This document shows positions 1-11,549 of a DNA stretch of 64,000 nucleotides, piece after piece. This DNA comes from Adiantum capillus-veneris (taxonomy: Eukaryota > Streptophyta > Polypodiopsida > Polypodiales > Pteridaceae): positions 101,845,855 to 101,909,854 of the forward strand of contig CM043943.1 of the NCBI GenBank assembly GCA_014529385.2, written 5' to 3'. The position numbers and the translations under genes were made by a program. Numbering within the stretch: the stretch's first letter is position 1; the number at the start of each line of letters is the position of its first letter. The notes below the pieces were generated by a model. That model was not told the origin of the DNA. It searched no databases and saw only the letters and a program-made list of their open reading frames with translations.

Positions 1-767
1 ATTGGGGCTGGGGCAACCACAAGCACAACACAACAACAAACCCACAGCCAAACCCAAACAAGATAGGGGCACCACCTAGTTATGGTATGCGAACTAGGAC
101 GCAAGAGAGATTTTGGCACAACCAAGAAGATGCACCACACAACACACACAAGCAACCTCACACCAAGACACACATGAAATGGACCAGAGAGAGCTAGAGC
201 AAAGGGAAGAGAGAGAGGGAAGGATCTTGCGTAATACCTTATTTGTGACTTGCAAATGGAGATGGTTCGTTATGATGCTATCGTAGAACTTGTACAAAAC
301 TCACTCAATGCTTAGTGATTGCTAATCATTGCCAAAACACACACACATTGTCTTAGGGTGTGGGAGACCTCTCACCACAATACCCTCTTACAATGGACAC
401 AAAACTGGCAATGAAAAACACACTAAAACACTTTCTAAAATCAAGATCAACCGATAAAACTCAAAATACACAAGTCACCTTGAATTCACCAAACCGTATT
501 GCCCAAATGGAGGGACGAAGATTTAAACGTCGAATCACGCCTTTGATGCACCAAACCTCAATTTATTGATGATGAAGGAGCATGTACAATAGTGGTTTTG
601 AGATTTGTGGAACTCACGCCCTCTCACTTGCAATGTGTAGCTTGAAGGCTTCTCTCACACCAAGAGTGAAGCTCACAAGTGGTTGCTACACCTAAGTCTC
701 TCCTCACGCATAGAGTGTTGGGGTGCTATGTGAGATGTTGGAGGTTGTTTTACAAGAAGGAGAGGGG

Positions 768-778
768 CCTATTTATAG
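768..778 (-). promoter_or_regulatory. TATA box of LTR A (3' copy)
   Basis: The minus strand reads CTATAAATAGG within a GC-richer context. It sits about 0.7-0.8 kb from the LTR's downstream end, a plausible start site for U3-driven transcription. The same site recurs in the other LTR at 5904-5914. Confidence 0.6.
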
Positions 779-956
779 GTTGGAGACCCCTCATTAAGAT
801 TATTGAAAATCCTAATTTACAAGCTAACAAATCAGGATTATGATTTTTTTGAATATCAAAACATTGCGGGCCTTCTTTGTCTGCTTGAGTCATGGGTGTG
901 GGCTCAAAAGAGAGCATTATTGATGGTAGATAAGGTGAAAGTAAGTTTTAAGGAAG

Positions 957-958
<2 letters not shown>

Positions 959-997
<39 letters not shown>
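959..997. repeat. (GA)n microsatellite in LTR A
   Basis: An uninterrupted GA run of about 39 bp. The corresponding run in the other LTR (about 6094-6122) is about 10 bp shorter, so it is the main length difference between the two LTRs. Confidence 0.95.
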
Positions 998-999
<2 letters not shown>

Positions 1000-2566
1000 A
1001 CTATACATGTCTTGAGGTGAGGTGTCTTTTATGGTTAGGTCAATGCTATTTTGTGTTAGTATGTTAGTCGTTAGTAATCACTAGAAAGTTAATGTTACAT
1101 TTACAATGGGTAGAGTGAGTTGATTTGATGAAGGAAGAGGGGTGAATTAAAAGAGAATCATTGAGATGGTGAAGCTTTGAAGAAGCTTGAACTCACCCTT
1201 GTGTAGATTGTGGAAAAAATGACCGTTGGTCTTCTTCTTCTTCTTCGCTTCTTTACGCCGCCGCCACGGTTGACCACCACGATGAAAAGAGGATTTGTTG
1301 ATGAAAAATCCTCAATTTGAAGAAGTTATCATGGTTAAGATGCTGAATTTTAGATATTTTAGGAGAGGTAAATGAAATTGTAACATAGAAGCAATAGAGA
1401 GAGACATGGAGAGGGTGTATGTATGTAGAGGTTCATAAAAGAACTATAGGGATGAGAGAGAAGGGTAATGGTGAAGAGGGTGGGAGAAGCCATGGAAATT
1501 GCAGGTTTGAGTGAGGGAAGGAGAGGGAGGGATGTGTGGAAGGGTGAGAGAAGACTAAGGGCTACTTGTGAGAAAAGTGGGCAGACTGGGGTCCACTCAA
1601 AAAATCATAGCTCACCGCTGGTAGCTCCAAAAATCATGAAACAATTTGAGGTGATTATTCAGAGCGTGGGCTACATTTTCTCTTTTGACCACCGCTCCAA
1701 ATTCGGAGTGGAGATAGGTGCCAAAATTCTCACCAAAAAGCCTGTTTTTTATGCCTGCAAAAGTCTTTTAGTGGCCCCCTCCTTTGTTGAATTTGTACAA
1801 TGCATCCAAGAGTGAGCCCCTCCTTTGTCATATTATAATACAAAGCATTCAAGTTGCCCTTGACCCATGCATGTAGGAGGGTTATTGGTGAAATAAGAAA
1901 TATATACATGGTGGGACTAGTGTATGGACTATTCATGGACTTTAGCTCAATGAGCACATGGTGTTAGAATAATGAGTAAAAATAATAATAAAAATATGGA
2001 GGAGTTATGGATATGGAAAGATATTGGAATCATATGATATGGTCCCTCCTTGAATTATTTTGGGTGAAAGAGGAAAAGGTATGCTAGTAAATAATATAAT
2101 AAAAGTAACCAATGAGTAGAAATCAATTTTTTGTTTTCGCGAGGGTGAGGGTGGAAATGTGGGAGTGATTTGCATAAAGGAAAAATATGAGGTTAGAGTA
2201 TGTACATATTGGCAAAAAAATATATATAATTATGGTGTAAGAGGATGAAAGAAGGTGTACATAGGTTTAATAAAACACACACCTAAGTAGAATATTTAAA
2301 TAAAATACCAAAATAATTATAAAAAATCCCTATATTTAGGCCATATATACAATGAAATATTTACACACAAAAAGGCCATAATATACTTTTATTTTTTTAT
2401 TTTTTTATTTTTTTGGCTCAACTAGCCCAGTGACTAGCTAGCTGAGGGTTTTTAAGAAGATATGGAAAAAGCCCCCTAACTCACACACACCTATGTACAG
2501 TGAAATGGTAGGGATAGCCATAGCGTTTGGGTGAATTTGGTAGGGTGGAGTAATCTAGTATGGCAA

Positions 2567-4192
2567 TTATGGAGAGCCGAAAAACGTCTGTATATTATGT
2601 AACGTCTGTCTTTGTCTGCTCTTATCTTTGAAGAACCTTTGTTGTATGATTAAAAAACCTTGTGTGATATGGAAGGTTCTCCGAGCCAATAGCAAGATGA
2701 AATGAAGTGATGGAGTAAACCTCCTCCATTGAGAAAGTTTCCATAAGCACCCCCCAGGATCAAAGATCTTGAAATATCTTTCCCAAAGCCAGATGTATGG
2801 TATGGAATCACTTACTGATTTTGATTGAAGAAACTTGTAGATTTTACTGTTGTCCATCATTGCCTCTATCACTATGAATGTGATATAAAAGATTGGTTGC
2901 TCTTCCTCCTGTGTAAAGTTGATGTATCTGCTACGATCTTCAAGAGCTTGTATGAGCGAATTCCTGAACTGTAGCTCATAAAATTCATTCAACCTGGGTA
3001 GGCTCACCAAGTCAAAAATTATATGGCCTTCATGATTTAGGAAAGCTTGATCCATGCTTCCAGCTGCTATTGGAAGGTATTGCAAATATTTTACCACATA
3101 AGTAGATAATAGACGAAGGTTTCTATTGCTTCCAACACATTGGAAGAGAATAGATTTTGGTACTGATTGATGAAATATGCACATGTAGCAATCAACAAGT
3201 TTTTCATCTATGATGAAGACCAGAAGCATCACAATGTGCGACCTCCATACACCAAAGAACCAAATGAAGAAGGTTTGGAAACCTCCGTTCATCACCAAGT
3301 ATTCATGTCCTCCTCCACTTAAGAAGGTATGGTGCCCTCGATGAAAGGTATATGTGAAGAGAGGAGAAGTTGACTTTGAAGAGGTGAAACCCAATATGAA
3401 GATGATTGGGGCTTCAAAAGCTTGGATTTTCTTGCTAAGAGATTGTCCCATGAATGAAGAGCCACCCACTAAAACACCATTGGAGAGAATGATACCCTTC
3501 TGATAGTTTCCTTTTATGATTTTATTTTTTACTACTCTCCCATGTTCTTCATCCCCTTCTAAGCCCCCCCTTTGGCAAGGTTGTAACTCCTCACATTGTA
3601 CCACCTCAAAGGTTGATGGAATACTGTTTGATTTTGTGAAACATTTGGCTTCTTGCATGATAGGTTCCTCTATGCTTAACATACATGGGTCATACCAATG
3701 CTTTTCAACATCCTCAAACACTTCTTGAAGATTATACTCACATGGATTCAACTCACACTCTTCTACTTCGTTTTGGAGTTGGCTTTCCATGTACACAATC
3801 ATCCCTTTATGATCAATGTGGTCTATGATCTCTCCACCTATGATTTCATCTTCTTCTTCACTCTCTTCTTTTAGACTAGATACACTCTCAGAACATTCCA
3901 TAAGATCAAGGTTACCTTCAAGGTCTTCATTCTCCATAGAGTCATGTTGCACAAAAGCTTCGTCTGCTCGGACTAGAAATTGATCCTCCACCAAAGGGTT
4001 GGATATATCCATTATTGAATCATCAATGCCATTTGAGATATCTTGTGTTGATTTTCGCATGCTTGTGATAAAGGTAGAAGAAAGAGATTCCACAGTTGAA
4101 TCTTGGCCACACACTTTAGCACTTGAATAATCAGCTAGCATGTAAGTAACTTCTTCAACATTTGTCGGAGTAGAAGGAGACAAGTATGGCAA
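2567..4192 (-). CDS. Element A ORF2, product of unknown function
   Basis: A 541-codon minus-strand frame follows gag, overlapping its last 58 bp in a different frame. The first residue is encoded by TTG and the frame stays open further upstream to about 4280. This suggests that gag and ORF2 were one polyprotein joined by a frameshift, or split by a single indel. The N-terminal half is strongly acidic (an EESEEEDE stretch near residue 112). Around residues 250-340 there are hydrophobic stretches (FFIWFFGVW, VMLLVFII) that could be membrane segments. The C-terminal part resembles 11550-12176 in element B (shared WDPGGY/FDPGG motif), so it is a family feature and not random. No catalytic pol motif (DSGA, YxDD, DDE) is present. 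The frame runs about 20 bp into the LTR. Confidence 0.6.
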   Translation of the reverse strand: MPYLSPSTPTNVEEVTYMLADYSSAKVCGQDSTVESLSSTFITSMRKSTQDISNGIDDSIMDISNPLVEDQFLVRADEAFVQHDSMENEDLEGNLDLMECSESVSSLKEESEEEDEIIGGEIIDHIDHKGMIVYMESQLQNEVEECELNPCEYNLQEVFEDVEKHWYDPCMLSIEEPIMQEAKCFTKSNSIPSTFEVVQCEELQPCQRGGLEGDEEHGRVVKNKIIKGNYQKGIILSNGVLVGGSSFMGQSLSKKIQAFEAPIIFILGFTSSKSTSPLFTYTFHRGHHTFLSGGGHEYLVMNGGFQTFFIWFFGVWRSHIVMLLVFIIDEKLVDCYMCIFHQSVPKSILFQCVGSNRNLRLLSTYVVKYLQYLPIAAGSMDQAFLNHEGHIIFDLVSLPRLNEFYELQFRNSLIQALEDRSRYINFTQEEEQPIFYITFIVIEAMMDNSKIYKFLQSKSVSDSIPYIWLWERYFKIFDPGGCLWKLSQWRRFTPSLHFILLLARRTFHITQGFLIIQQRFFKDKSRQRQTLHNIQTFFGSP

Positions 4193-4767
4193 AGGAGATG
4201 ACTCCTTGATAGAAACACTTTCATGGTGGTTGGTTCTTCCAGCATGATGGAAACCATTTTTGATGTAGAAGTACTTGTGAACTTCCTTCGGGCAATAGTG
4301 ACCGCTTCTTCAAAGGTAGAGGGTCCACTACAAGTAACCTTAGTCTTTAGGAAAGGAGACAAACCCGAAATAAATTGATCCATTTTTACATAATCTGGAA
4401 ATGTAGAGCTAAATCCACATCCTTCCCATTGACGAGAAAAAATATCCTCATAAGCATAGTAGTCTTCACCATGTTGTTGAAGTCTCCGTAGTGAAGCCCA
4501 TGCTTCCTCCATTGTTGGAACTTTAGAGAATCTGGCCTTCAAAGCTTTGGAAATTTGGGTATATCCATCTTCAATCTGAGAAGACATACTCCAAAACCAT
4601 TGCTCAGCGTTGCCTCTAAGGCATAGCAATAGAAAATCCCCTTTTTCAATGTCATCCCTTTTACCAAGGATATGACAAACCATTCTAAAATCAGCAAGAA
4701 AATCATCAACATCTTCTTCTGGATTTCCGAAGAAGATTGGGATATCATCAAAGGTATAGCGTTTCAT
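4135..4767 (-). CDS. gag: Element A Gag (retrotransposon gag domain)
   Basis: A 210-codon minus-strand ORF starting at ATG 4767. It has the plant Gypsy gag layout: a substrate-like start (IPIFFGNPEEDVDDFLADF), the core GNAEQWFWS, a motif ending in ALKARF, then LRRLQQHGEDYYAYEDIF and FISGLSPFLKTKV. Gag forms the particle that packages element RNA. No CCHC zinc knuckle is visible. After about residue 190 the frame departs from the ORF2 frame, so the annotated tail may be a frameshift product. The leader from 4768 to the primer site is about 280 bp with no other ORF. Confidence 0.85.
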   Translation of the reverse strand: MKRYTFDDIPIFFGNPEEDVDDFLADFRMVCHILGKRDDIEKGDFLLLCLRGNAEQWFWSMSSQIEDGYTQISKALKARFSKVPTMEEAWASLRRLQQHGEDYYAYEDIFSRQWEGCGFSSTFPDYVKMDQFISGLSPFLKTKVTCSGPSTFEEAVTIARRKFTSTSTSKMVSIMLEEPTTMKVFLSRSHLLCHTCLLLLRQMLKKLLTC

Positions 4768-5046
4768 AGTCTCTCAATGCTACAACCACACAAAGATTAG
4801 TTCCAAACAATCATCAACTAACTACACAAAGTTTTGAAAGGTCTTTCAGCATGAATTCTAGATTCTTATGTGAAAATGTTTTTTTCCTTTCTTATGTTAT
4901 GCTAATCCAAACCATATTCTAGATCAATTTTTGTTTCCTTGAAATTAAACTCGGTCATACATGTTTTCATGATTCATAAAATCTACTTGATTATGCTGAA
5001 ATTCAAGCATTTATGCAATACAACAACACTAAGCACAGAATCGCTC

Positions 5047-5062
5047 CTCAGTGGGGGCACCA
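5047..5062 (-). other. Primer-binding site of element A
   Basis: The minus strand reads TGGTGCCCCCACTGAG just inside the 5' LTR, beginning with the TGG that pairs with a tRNA CCA end. Related sequences recur at about 9296-9311 and 14749-14764 in element B at the same position relative to the LTR. It is not the common Met-tRNA site (TGGTATCAGAGC) used by the Copia elements here. I could not name the tRNA. Confidence 0.6.
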
Positions 5063-5066
5063 AAAT

Positions 5067-7721
5067 TGAGGCGGTCCGGGGCGGGCAACAAGAGAGGCGA
5101 CCTCTAAACACCCCTCAAGGCTCCCGTGCTGCTCAATTGGGGCTGGGGCAACCACAAGCACAACACAACAACAAACCCACAGCCAAACCCAAACAAGATA
5201 GGGGCACCACCTAGTTATGGTATGCGAACTAGGACGCAAGAGAGATTTTGGCACAACCAAGAAGATGCACCACACAACACACACAAGCAACCTCACACCA
5301 AGACACACATGAAATGGACCAGAGAGAGCTAGAGAAAAGGGAAGAGAGAGAGGGAATGATCTTGCGTAATACCTTATTTGTGACTTGCAAATGGAGATGG
5401 TTCGTTATGATGCTATCGTAGAACTTGTACAAAACTCACTCAATGCTTAGTGATTGCTAATCATTGCCAAAACACACACACACACTGTCTTAGGGTGTGG
5501 GAGACCTCTCACCACAATACCCTCTTACAATGGACACAAAACTGGCAATGAAAAACACACTAAAACACTTTCTAAAATCAAGATCAACCGATAAAACTCA
5601 AAATACACAAGTCACCTTGAATTCACCAAACCGTATTGCCCAAATGGAGGGACGAAGATTTAAACGTCGAATCACGCCTTTGATGCACCAAACCTCAATT
5701 TATTGATGATGAAGGAGCATGTACAATAGTGGTTTTGAGATTTGTGGAACTCACGCCCTCTCACTTGCAATGTGTAGCTTGAAGGCTTCTCTCACACCAA
5801 GAGTGAAGCTCACAAGTGGTTGCTACACCTAAGTCTCTCCTCACGCATAGAGTGTTGGGGTGCTATGTGAGATGTTGGAGGTTGTTTTACAAGAAGGAGA
5901 GGGGCCTATTTATAGATTGGAGACCCCTCATTAAGATTATTGAAAATCCTAATTTACAAGCTAACAAATCAGGATTATGATTTTTTTGAATATCAAAACA
6001 TTGCGGGCCTTCTTTGTCTGCTTGAGTCATGGGTGTGGGCTCAAAAGAGAGCATTATTGATGGTAGATAAGGTGAAAGTAAGTTTTAAGGAAGGGGAGAG
6101 AGAGAGAGAGAGAGAGAGAGAGTTACTATACATGTCTTGAGGTGAGGTGTCTTTTATGGTTAGGTCAATGCTATTTTGTGTTAGTATGTTAGTCGTTAGA
6201 ATCACTAGAAAGTTAATGTTACATTTACAATGGGTAGAGTGAGTTGATTTGATGAAGGAAGAGGGGTGAATTAAAAGAGAATCATTGAGATGGTGAAGCT
6301 TTGAAGAAGCTTGAACTCACCCTTGTGTAGATTGTGGAAAAAATGACCGTTGGTCTTCTTCTTCTTCTTCGCTTCTTTACGCCGCCGCCACGGTTGACCA
6401 CCACGATGAAAAGAGGATTTGTTGATGAAAAATCCTCAATTTGCAGAAGTTATCATGGTTAAGATGCTGAATTTTAGATATTTTAGGAGAGGTAAATGAA
6501 ATTGTAACATAGAAGCAATAGAGAGAGACATGGAGAGGGTGTATGTATGTAGAGGTTCATAAAAGAACTATAGGGATGAGAGAGAAGGGTAATGGTGAAG
6601 AGGGTGGGAGAAGCCATGGAAATTGCAGGTTTGAGTGAGGGAAGGAGAGGGAGGGATGTGTGGAAGGGTGAGAGAAGACTAAGGGCTACTTGTGAGAAAA
6701 GTGGGCAGACTGGGGTCCACTCAAAAAATCATAGCTCACCGCTGGTAGCTCCAAAAATCATGAAACAATTTGAGGTGATTATTCAGAGCGTGGGCTACAT
6801 TTTCTCTTTTGACCACCGCTCCAAATTCGGAGTGGAGATAGGTGCCAAAATTCTCACCAAAAAGCGTGTTTTTTATGCCTGCAAAAGTCTTTTAATGGCC
6901 CCCTCCTTTGTTGAATTTGTACAATGCATCCAAGAGTGAGCCCCTCCTTTGTCATATTATAATACAAAGCACTCAAGTTGCCCTTGACCCATGCATGGAG
7001 GAGGGTTATTGGTGAAATAAGAAATATATACATGGTGGGACTAGTGTATGGACTATTCATGGACTATTCATGGACTTTAGCTCAATGAGCACATGGTGTT
7101 AGAATAATGAGTAAAAATAATAATAAAAATATGGAGGAGTTATGGATATGGAAAGATATTGGAATCATATGATATGGTCCCTCCTTGAATTATTTTGGGT
7201 GAAAGAGGAAAAGGTATGCTAGTAAATAATATAATAAAAGTAACCAATGAGTAGAAATCAATTTTTTGTTTTCACGAGGGTGAGGGTGAAAATGTGGGAG
7301 TGATTTGTATAAAGGAAAAATATGAGGTTAGAGTATGTACATATTGGCAAAAAAAAACATATAATTATGGTGTAAGAGGATGAAAGAAGGTGTACATAGG
7401 TTTAATAAAACACACACCTAAGTAGAATATTTAAATAAAATACCAAAATAATTATAAAAAATCCCTATATTTAGGCCATATATACAATGAAATATTTACA
7501 CACAAAGAGGCCATAATATACTTTTATTTTTTTATTTTTTTATTTTTTTGGCTCAACTAGCCCAGTGACTAGCTAGCTGAGGGTTTTTAAGAAGATATGG
7601 AAAAAGCCCCCTAACTCACACACGCCTATGTACAGTGAAATGGTAGGGATAGCCATAGCGTTTAGGTGAATTTGGTAGGGTGGAGTAATCTAGTATGGCA
7701 ATTATGGAGAGCCGAAAAACG
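5067..7721 (-). repeat. 5' LTR of element A
   Basis: The complete LTR copy, about 2.65 kb. On the plus strand it begins TGAGGCGG after the primer site and ends at GAAAAACG, where it diverges from the internal end of the left LTR. It contains the TATA box at 5904-5914 (minus), dividing it into about 1.8 kb of U3 and 0.8 kb of R-U5. It differs from the left LTR by scattered transitions, a shorter GA run and one 11-bp tandem duplication (ATTCATGGACT, about 7050-7075). Confidence 0.88.
5904..5914 (-). promoter_or_regulatory. TATA box of LTR A (5' copy, active position)
   Basis: The minus strand reads CTATAAATAGG, the same site as 768-778. In this copy it would drive transcription towards gag. 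Confidence 0.6.
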
Positions 7722-8224
7722 GCTATCAGTGGAAGCATCATAGTGCTCCATTTTTGGAGATCAACATACCAATTGACGAAATTGAAGTTAGAAACTTCCC
7801 TGCCTAAGAAGTCTCGTTAAATCTTTCACTCATTTCATTGATCGAGCACAAGATTTTTTGCAAACTAGATGTCTTCCACATTTACTTCTCTTGATTAAAG
7901 TTGGATTCCTCATTCTAGAATGAACAGGCTTGACCCAACAATGACCATCATACCTTTGCTCCATCCGCAACATTTTGGGGACACCATCAGGCACAGTGTC
8001 CAACTCATAAACGAAATCTCCATTGTACATCTAGGGATCCTTATCATTACCTTTTTCTTAATCAAACACCTAGAAATCATTTGGCTCAATTTGGCACTTA
8101 TGGCTATTTAGCACAATGTACTCTAGTGTACTCTGTGTTTTTTCTACCTAGTTTGAGCCCAAAGATATTTTAATGTCTTTCTTTTCTTATTTGATCCAAA
8201 AATATTTTGTTGACTCCTCGCTGA
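7722..8224. other. Spacer between elements A and B with a possible zinc-finger fragment
   Basis: About 500 bp between the right end of element A and the first recognisable leader of element B. A 66-codon minus-strand frame (7830-8030) contains FVYELDTVPDGVPKML and a Cys-containing tail (KCGRHLVCKKSC) that looks like a broken CxnC finger from a transposon-associated protein. I do not recognise the family, and the stretch is too short to call a gene. Confidence 0.3.
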
Positions 8225-9312
8225 GATGATAGGACATGGGGATCTAAGGATTTCATCAAGCATCTCTGCTCCAAATAGGAAAACGATCTTTTTTTGATAG
8301 AATATCTTCCTATCAATGTACATGTTTACATGCATGTTTTTCAAGAAACAAAAAGGAAAGACTTCTCGCCTATTGTTATTGTCCATGTTGGGTGTAGGGA
8401 AAGGCTTTGACCGCTAGATTTGCATACCTCAAGTGTTGGGGACACCTTCACAATAGGCCTATACCTCCTCCATATTGGGTTCAAAACCGACTAGGCTAGA
8501 AGAGTCTACCTTAATGACCTTCCATTTTGCACGCGGAAATGATGTTGGGGTGGTCAAACTTCACCTGAACTCTCTAGGCCTAGAGAGAGCATGGACCCAC
8601 TTGCTTCCACCAAATGATTTAGGCTTTGTGGCTTCTGGTTGGTGTAGTTGATGACTCTTCTCTTACCATTGGAGAGAAAACACTTGGTGATACACAAAAT
8701 TTCGTTGTGATGTGAGAGTGTTGATGTAGCTCTTAAACTAAAAACTCACCGCTCTTACCATTTTGCATGCGGAAATGACGCTTGGGTGGTCAAACTTCAC
8801 CTGAACTCTCTAGACCTAGAGAGAGCATGGACCCACTTGCTTACACCAAATGCTTTAGGCTTTGTGGCTTCTGGTTGATGTAGTTGATGACTCTTCTCTT
8901 ACCATTGGAGAGAAAAAACTTGGTGATACACAAAATTTGGCTTATGTGAGAGTGTTGATGCAGCTCTTAAACTAAAAACTCACCGTTCTTTTTTCACCTC
9001 CTGTATCGACACTCATTGACAAAATGCCTTGGTTGATAGCAGTGATGACATTTCATAGCCCTCCCTCCTAATGCTCTTGATTTGCAATTAGTACGGGCAA
9101 TGCAAGATGGGGAGCTTACCTCTTGGATATTGATGACGCTACAACCTTGCAGTAACACTTAGATGAAGGCCTTGAGTGCCTCTACTATCTCCACTTCTTT
9201 AGTCCTCCAATTTGAAAACTCTTGTAGCCACTTTTCCATGATTTATGGGATGCATCACTACTCTTTTTTGACTAAAGGTCTTTGCAAATCCCTCCTTAGT
9301 GGAGACACCAAA
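8225..9312 (-). mobile_element. Element B leader, left copy (partial element)
   Basis: This region is homologous to 13870-14765, the leader that lies between gag and LTR in the right half of element B. It ends at a primer-site-like sequence (about 9296-9311) directly next to the LTR at 9313. So this LTR once acted as the 5' LTR of a copy whose gag has been lost to the left. It differs from the right copy by an internal 236-bp tandem duplication. Confidence 0.65.
8522..8991. repeat. 236-bp tandem duplication with an 18-bp palindrome in leader B
   Basis: 8522-8757 and 8758-8991 are adjacent copies, each beginning CCATTTTGC and each holding a palindrome at the same offset: CTCTCTAGGCCTAGAGAG at 8570-8587 (perfect) and a one-base variant at 8806-8823. 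The right copy of leader B (from about 14206) has only one unit, with a decayed palindrome near 14252-14269. Confidence 0.85.
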
Positions 9313-11525
9313 TCAGAAGAGGAAGTGCAAAATAGACCGGGTGGCCTCTACACCAAGACTATTGAGGATGGCCTCACCATGGGAGGTACACAATAGGGGT
9401 ACCACCTAGCAAGATATGTAGCTAGGATGCATACATATACACAATAAAACATGCCATGGAAAACAATTTCAAGGTCCATCCCCAAGTGTGGGGAGATGGG
9501 GGGGTCTCAAAACAAGATGAGAAGAATGGTGAGTGAGTGAGAATAGGATTTCTACTTGTGTGCATGTAGTAAGGAAGATAATGAGGTAAGGGAAACATGC
9601 AAGTATGCTCACCCCTCGTACCAGAGGTGGAAAATACGCACACCTTAAGATGCAAGTAGCAAGATTATAGGAATATGAGAGGGAGAGAGAGAGTGTGTGT
9701 ATGGTGGAAAATCCATGCATCTCAATATAAGAAAAATTGAAAGAACAAGCATAAACCATACTCACAATGAAGTGTATCCCAAATGACACAAGGTATGGCA
9801 CCAAGATGGGGTGTGTTGCTTGCTTGCAAAATATGGATACAATAGGTAGCATAGGGCAAGAAGATGAGAAGGGGACAAGACCATTAGGAAGAGAATGGGA
9901 TCTAGGACGGCCTCTTTATTTGGCAATTCAAGGAAGTCAAACCTTTAGTATTAAGAAAGTAAACAAAGGATAGATTTTGAATTCAAACAGGCTAAATGAC
10001 TAGTTTATTGGAATTCAAATTTGCCTCCCAAAATGAAATTTTAAATCATATCATGTAGCATATCTATGGAAAGAGCTTGGCGCATAGACTGAAGATCTAT
10101 AATCTCCACTCAAATCCAAGATCATATGTGGCAGTTATAGAAGGCCAAAAATCATAAAATTGTCCACCTCCTTTTTGGGAGGGAAGTGCATCCTTTGACC
10201 ACTCTTATATATCTCTTAGAAACCCACCATTCTTGCACACATGGCGTACACCTATTTATCAAAATGCTAATCACTTCCATAAGCTTCTGGAAAATAAAGC
10301 TGCCCTCCTAGATCCAATCCTCTTCCTAATGTTGTGGGAAGAATAATGGATGGATGGAAGTTGATGTCGAGGAATATCATGAGTGTAGCCATCATTCTTC
10401 TTCTTGAAATAGTGCCTTCAATACTTTACTAAAAGTGTGTGGAGATATGGTGCTCATTTTGTGCATGGTGATGGTGTTGTGATTATGTGATCAGGGTTCA
10501 TGCTACTAACATGTAGCACAAGGGTGTGTATGTGTAGGTGTGTGGGTATGGGATAGTGTGAATATTGGGTAGTGTGTGTGTGTGTGTGTGTATGTTGTGT
10601 GTATACAAAAGAGGAGGCCTCCTTTTATAGGCCAAGAGAGTGATTAGGGAAGAGATCATGAGCAAAAGAAGTTATTACAAAGTAACCTCAGTTAGAGGAA
10701 TTCCCCCAATGAGAGAGCTCTATGTGTCTTGCTTATTGACCAATTTACTCCTAATCAGCTTCATCATGACGAGCTTTGTCTCCGATCCATGCCACATTTC
10801 ATAGCTTGAATCCAAAAGTTCCTTATAGTATTTGAGAGAATCTTGATAAAATAGGAGAAAATGTAGCAATAATGGAGAGAAACCTATAAGAAATTTTGTC
10901 TGTGGAGTTGGATAATCATGACTTCTTTTCATGTGGACAAATAGACTCCACCATGTCGACCATATCTCCCAAATTTCAGCTTTAAAAATTATAAAAAAAA
11001 ACAGGGCAAAAAGATCATCTCAATGCCTACAACTTTGCTGTTGAAAACGTTTTTTAATTTGGAATGGACAAAATAGAGACAAATCCCACAAAAATATGTA
11101 TCCATCTTTTTTCTTCCAAAAGTCTTCCAGGTCATCCCCTCTTAACTCCATGTGCATGCCTTGTGTTCACAAGTAAATTATGCTTAATTTTAATTATACT
11201 TTGTTGACTCCAACTCCATAATGCATAATATTCTCTTTTCTTTCACTATTGACTCTTATTCTTCACCTATAGTGACCGTCAGGTAGTGATCGCCAGGTAG
11301 AATGAGCATCCAATGAAATTATTTATTTCCTCTCATAGGGTCCTACCTATCCTTATTTTCAAAATCCAAATGTGTAAAAACCATAGCTATGTACAAAATA
11401 AATACATAGATTTGGTGGAATTTTCATGCATCAGGTCAATCCTCCTCTTAGGGTCCTTGAAGCCTTGTCACCAAGTGCATACCAAGAGAGAGGTGGAGAA
11501 AATTTTGAAAAGCGTCCCTCATTAG
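9313..11525 (-). repeat. LTR of element B (shared middle LTR)
   Basis: It starts just after the primer-like sequence. Its first about 500 bp match 14766-15270. The right end is placed at 11525, where the minus strand shows a purine tract (GAGGGGAG) followed by TGAGGGACG, a polypurine tract next to an LTR start. It carries a minus-strand TATA box (10621-10630) and a TG microsatellite (about 10568-10591). Length is about 2.2 kb, similar to LTR A. It is flanked by leader on the left and by ORF2 remnants on the right, so it serves two element copies. Confidence 0.6.
10621..10630 (-). promoter_or_regulatory. TATA box of LTR B
   Basis: The minus strand reads CTATAAAAGG beside the palindrome AGGAGGCCTCCT. 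It is in the same relative position and orientation as the LTR A TATA box. Confidence 0.5.
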
Positions 11526-11549
11526 AACTCCCCTCGAAGCTAGAGGCTT

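Larger units (their letters stand above)
1..2586 (-). repeat. 3' LTR of element A, left end cut by window
   Basis: It matches 5136-7721 base for base apart from scattered substitutions and small indels. The largest indel is the GA microsatellite (about 39 bp here at 959-997, shorter in the other copy). About 70 bp at its left end fall outside the window. Small ORFs inside it (for example 1468-1815 plus) recur in both LTRs only because the LTRs are copies; I see no coding signal. The shared sequence stops at 2586, where the internal region begins. The junction lacks the usual TG on the minus strand, so the exact terminus is uncertain. Confidence 0.88.
1..7721 (-). mobile_element. Element A: gag-only LTR retrotransposon (TR-GAG-like), minus strand
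   Basis: Two near-identical direct repeats (1-2586 and about 5067-7721, register offset 5135) flank about 2.5 kb that encodes a Gypsy-type Gag and a second acidic ORF but no protease, reverse transcriptase, RNase H or integrase. On the minus strand the order is 5' LTR (right), primer site, leader, gag, ORF2, 3' LTR (left, cut by the window edge). I counted roughly 18 differences between the two LTRs outside the GA microsatellite, well under 1%, so the insertion is recent. Such gag-only elements are known in plants as TR-GAG elements and are presumed to be moved by a related autonomous element. The left target duplication lies outside the window. Confidence 0.85.

Noticed and set aside
1468..1815. 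115-codon ORF conserved at 1468-1815 and 6592-6939
   Set aside because: Both copies lie in the two LTRs of the same element and are identical for that reason; low-complexity composition and no family motif.
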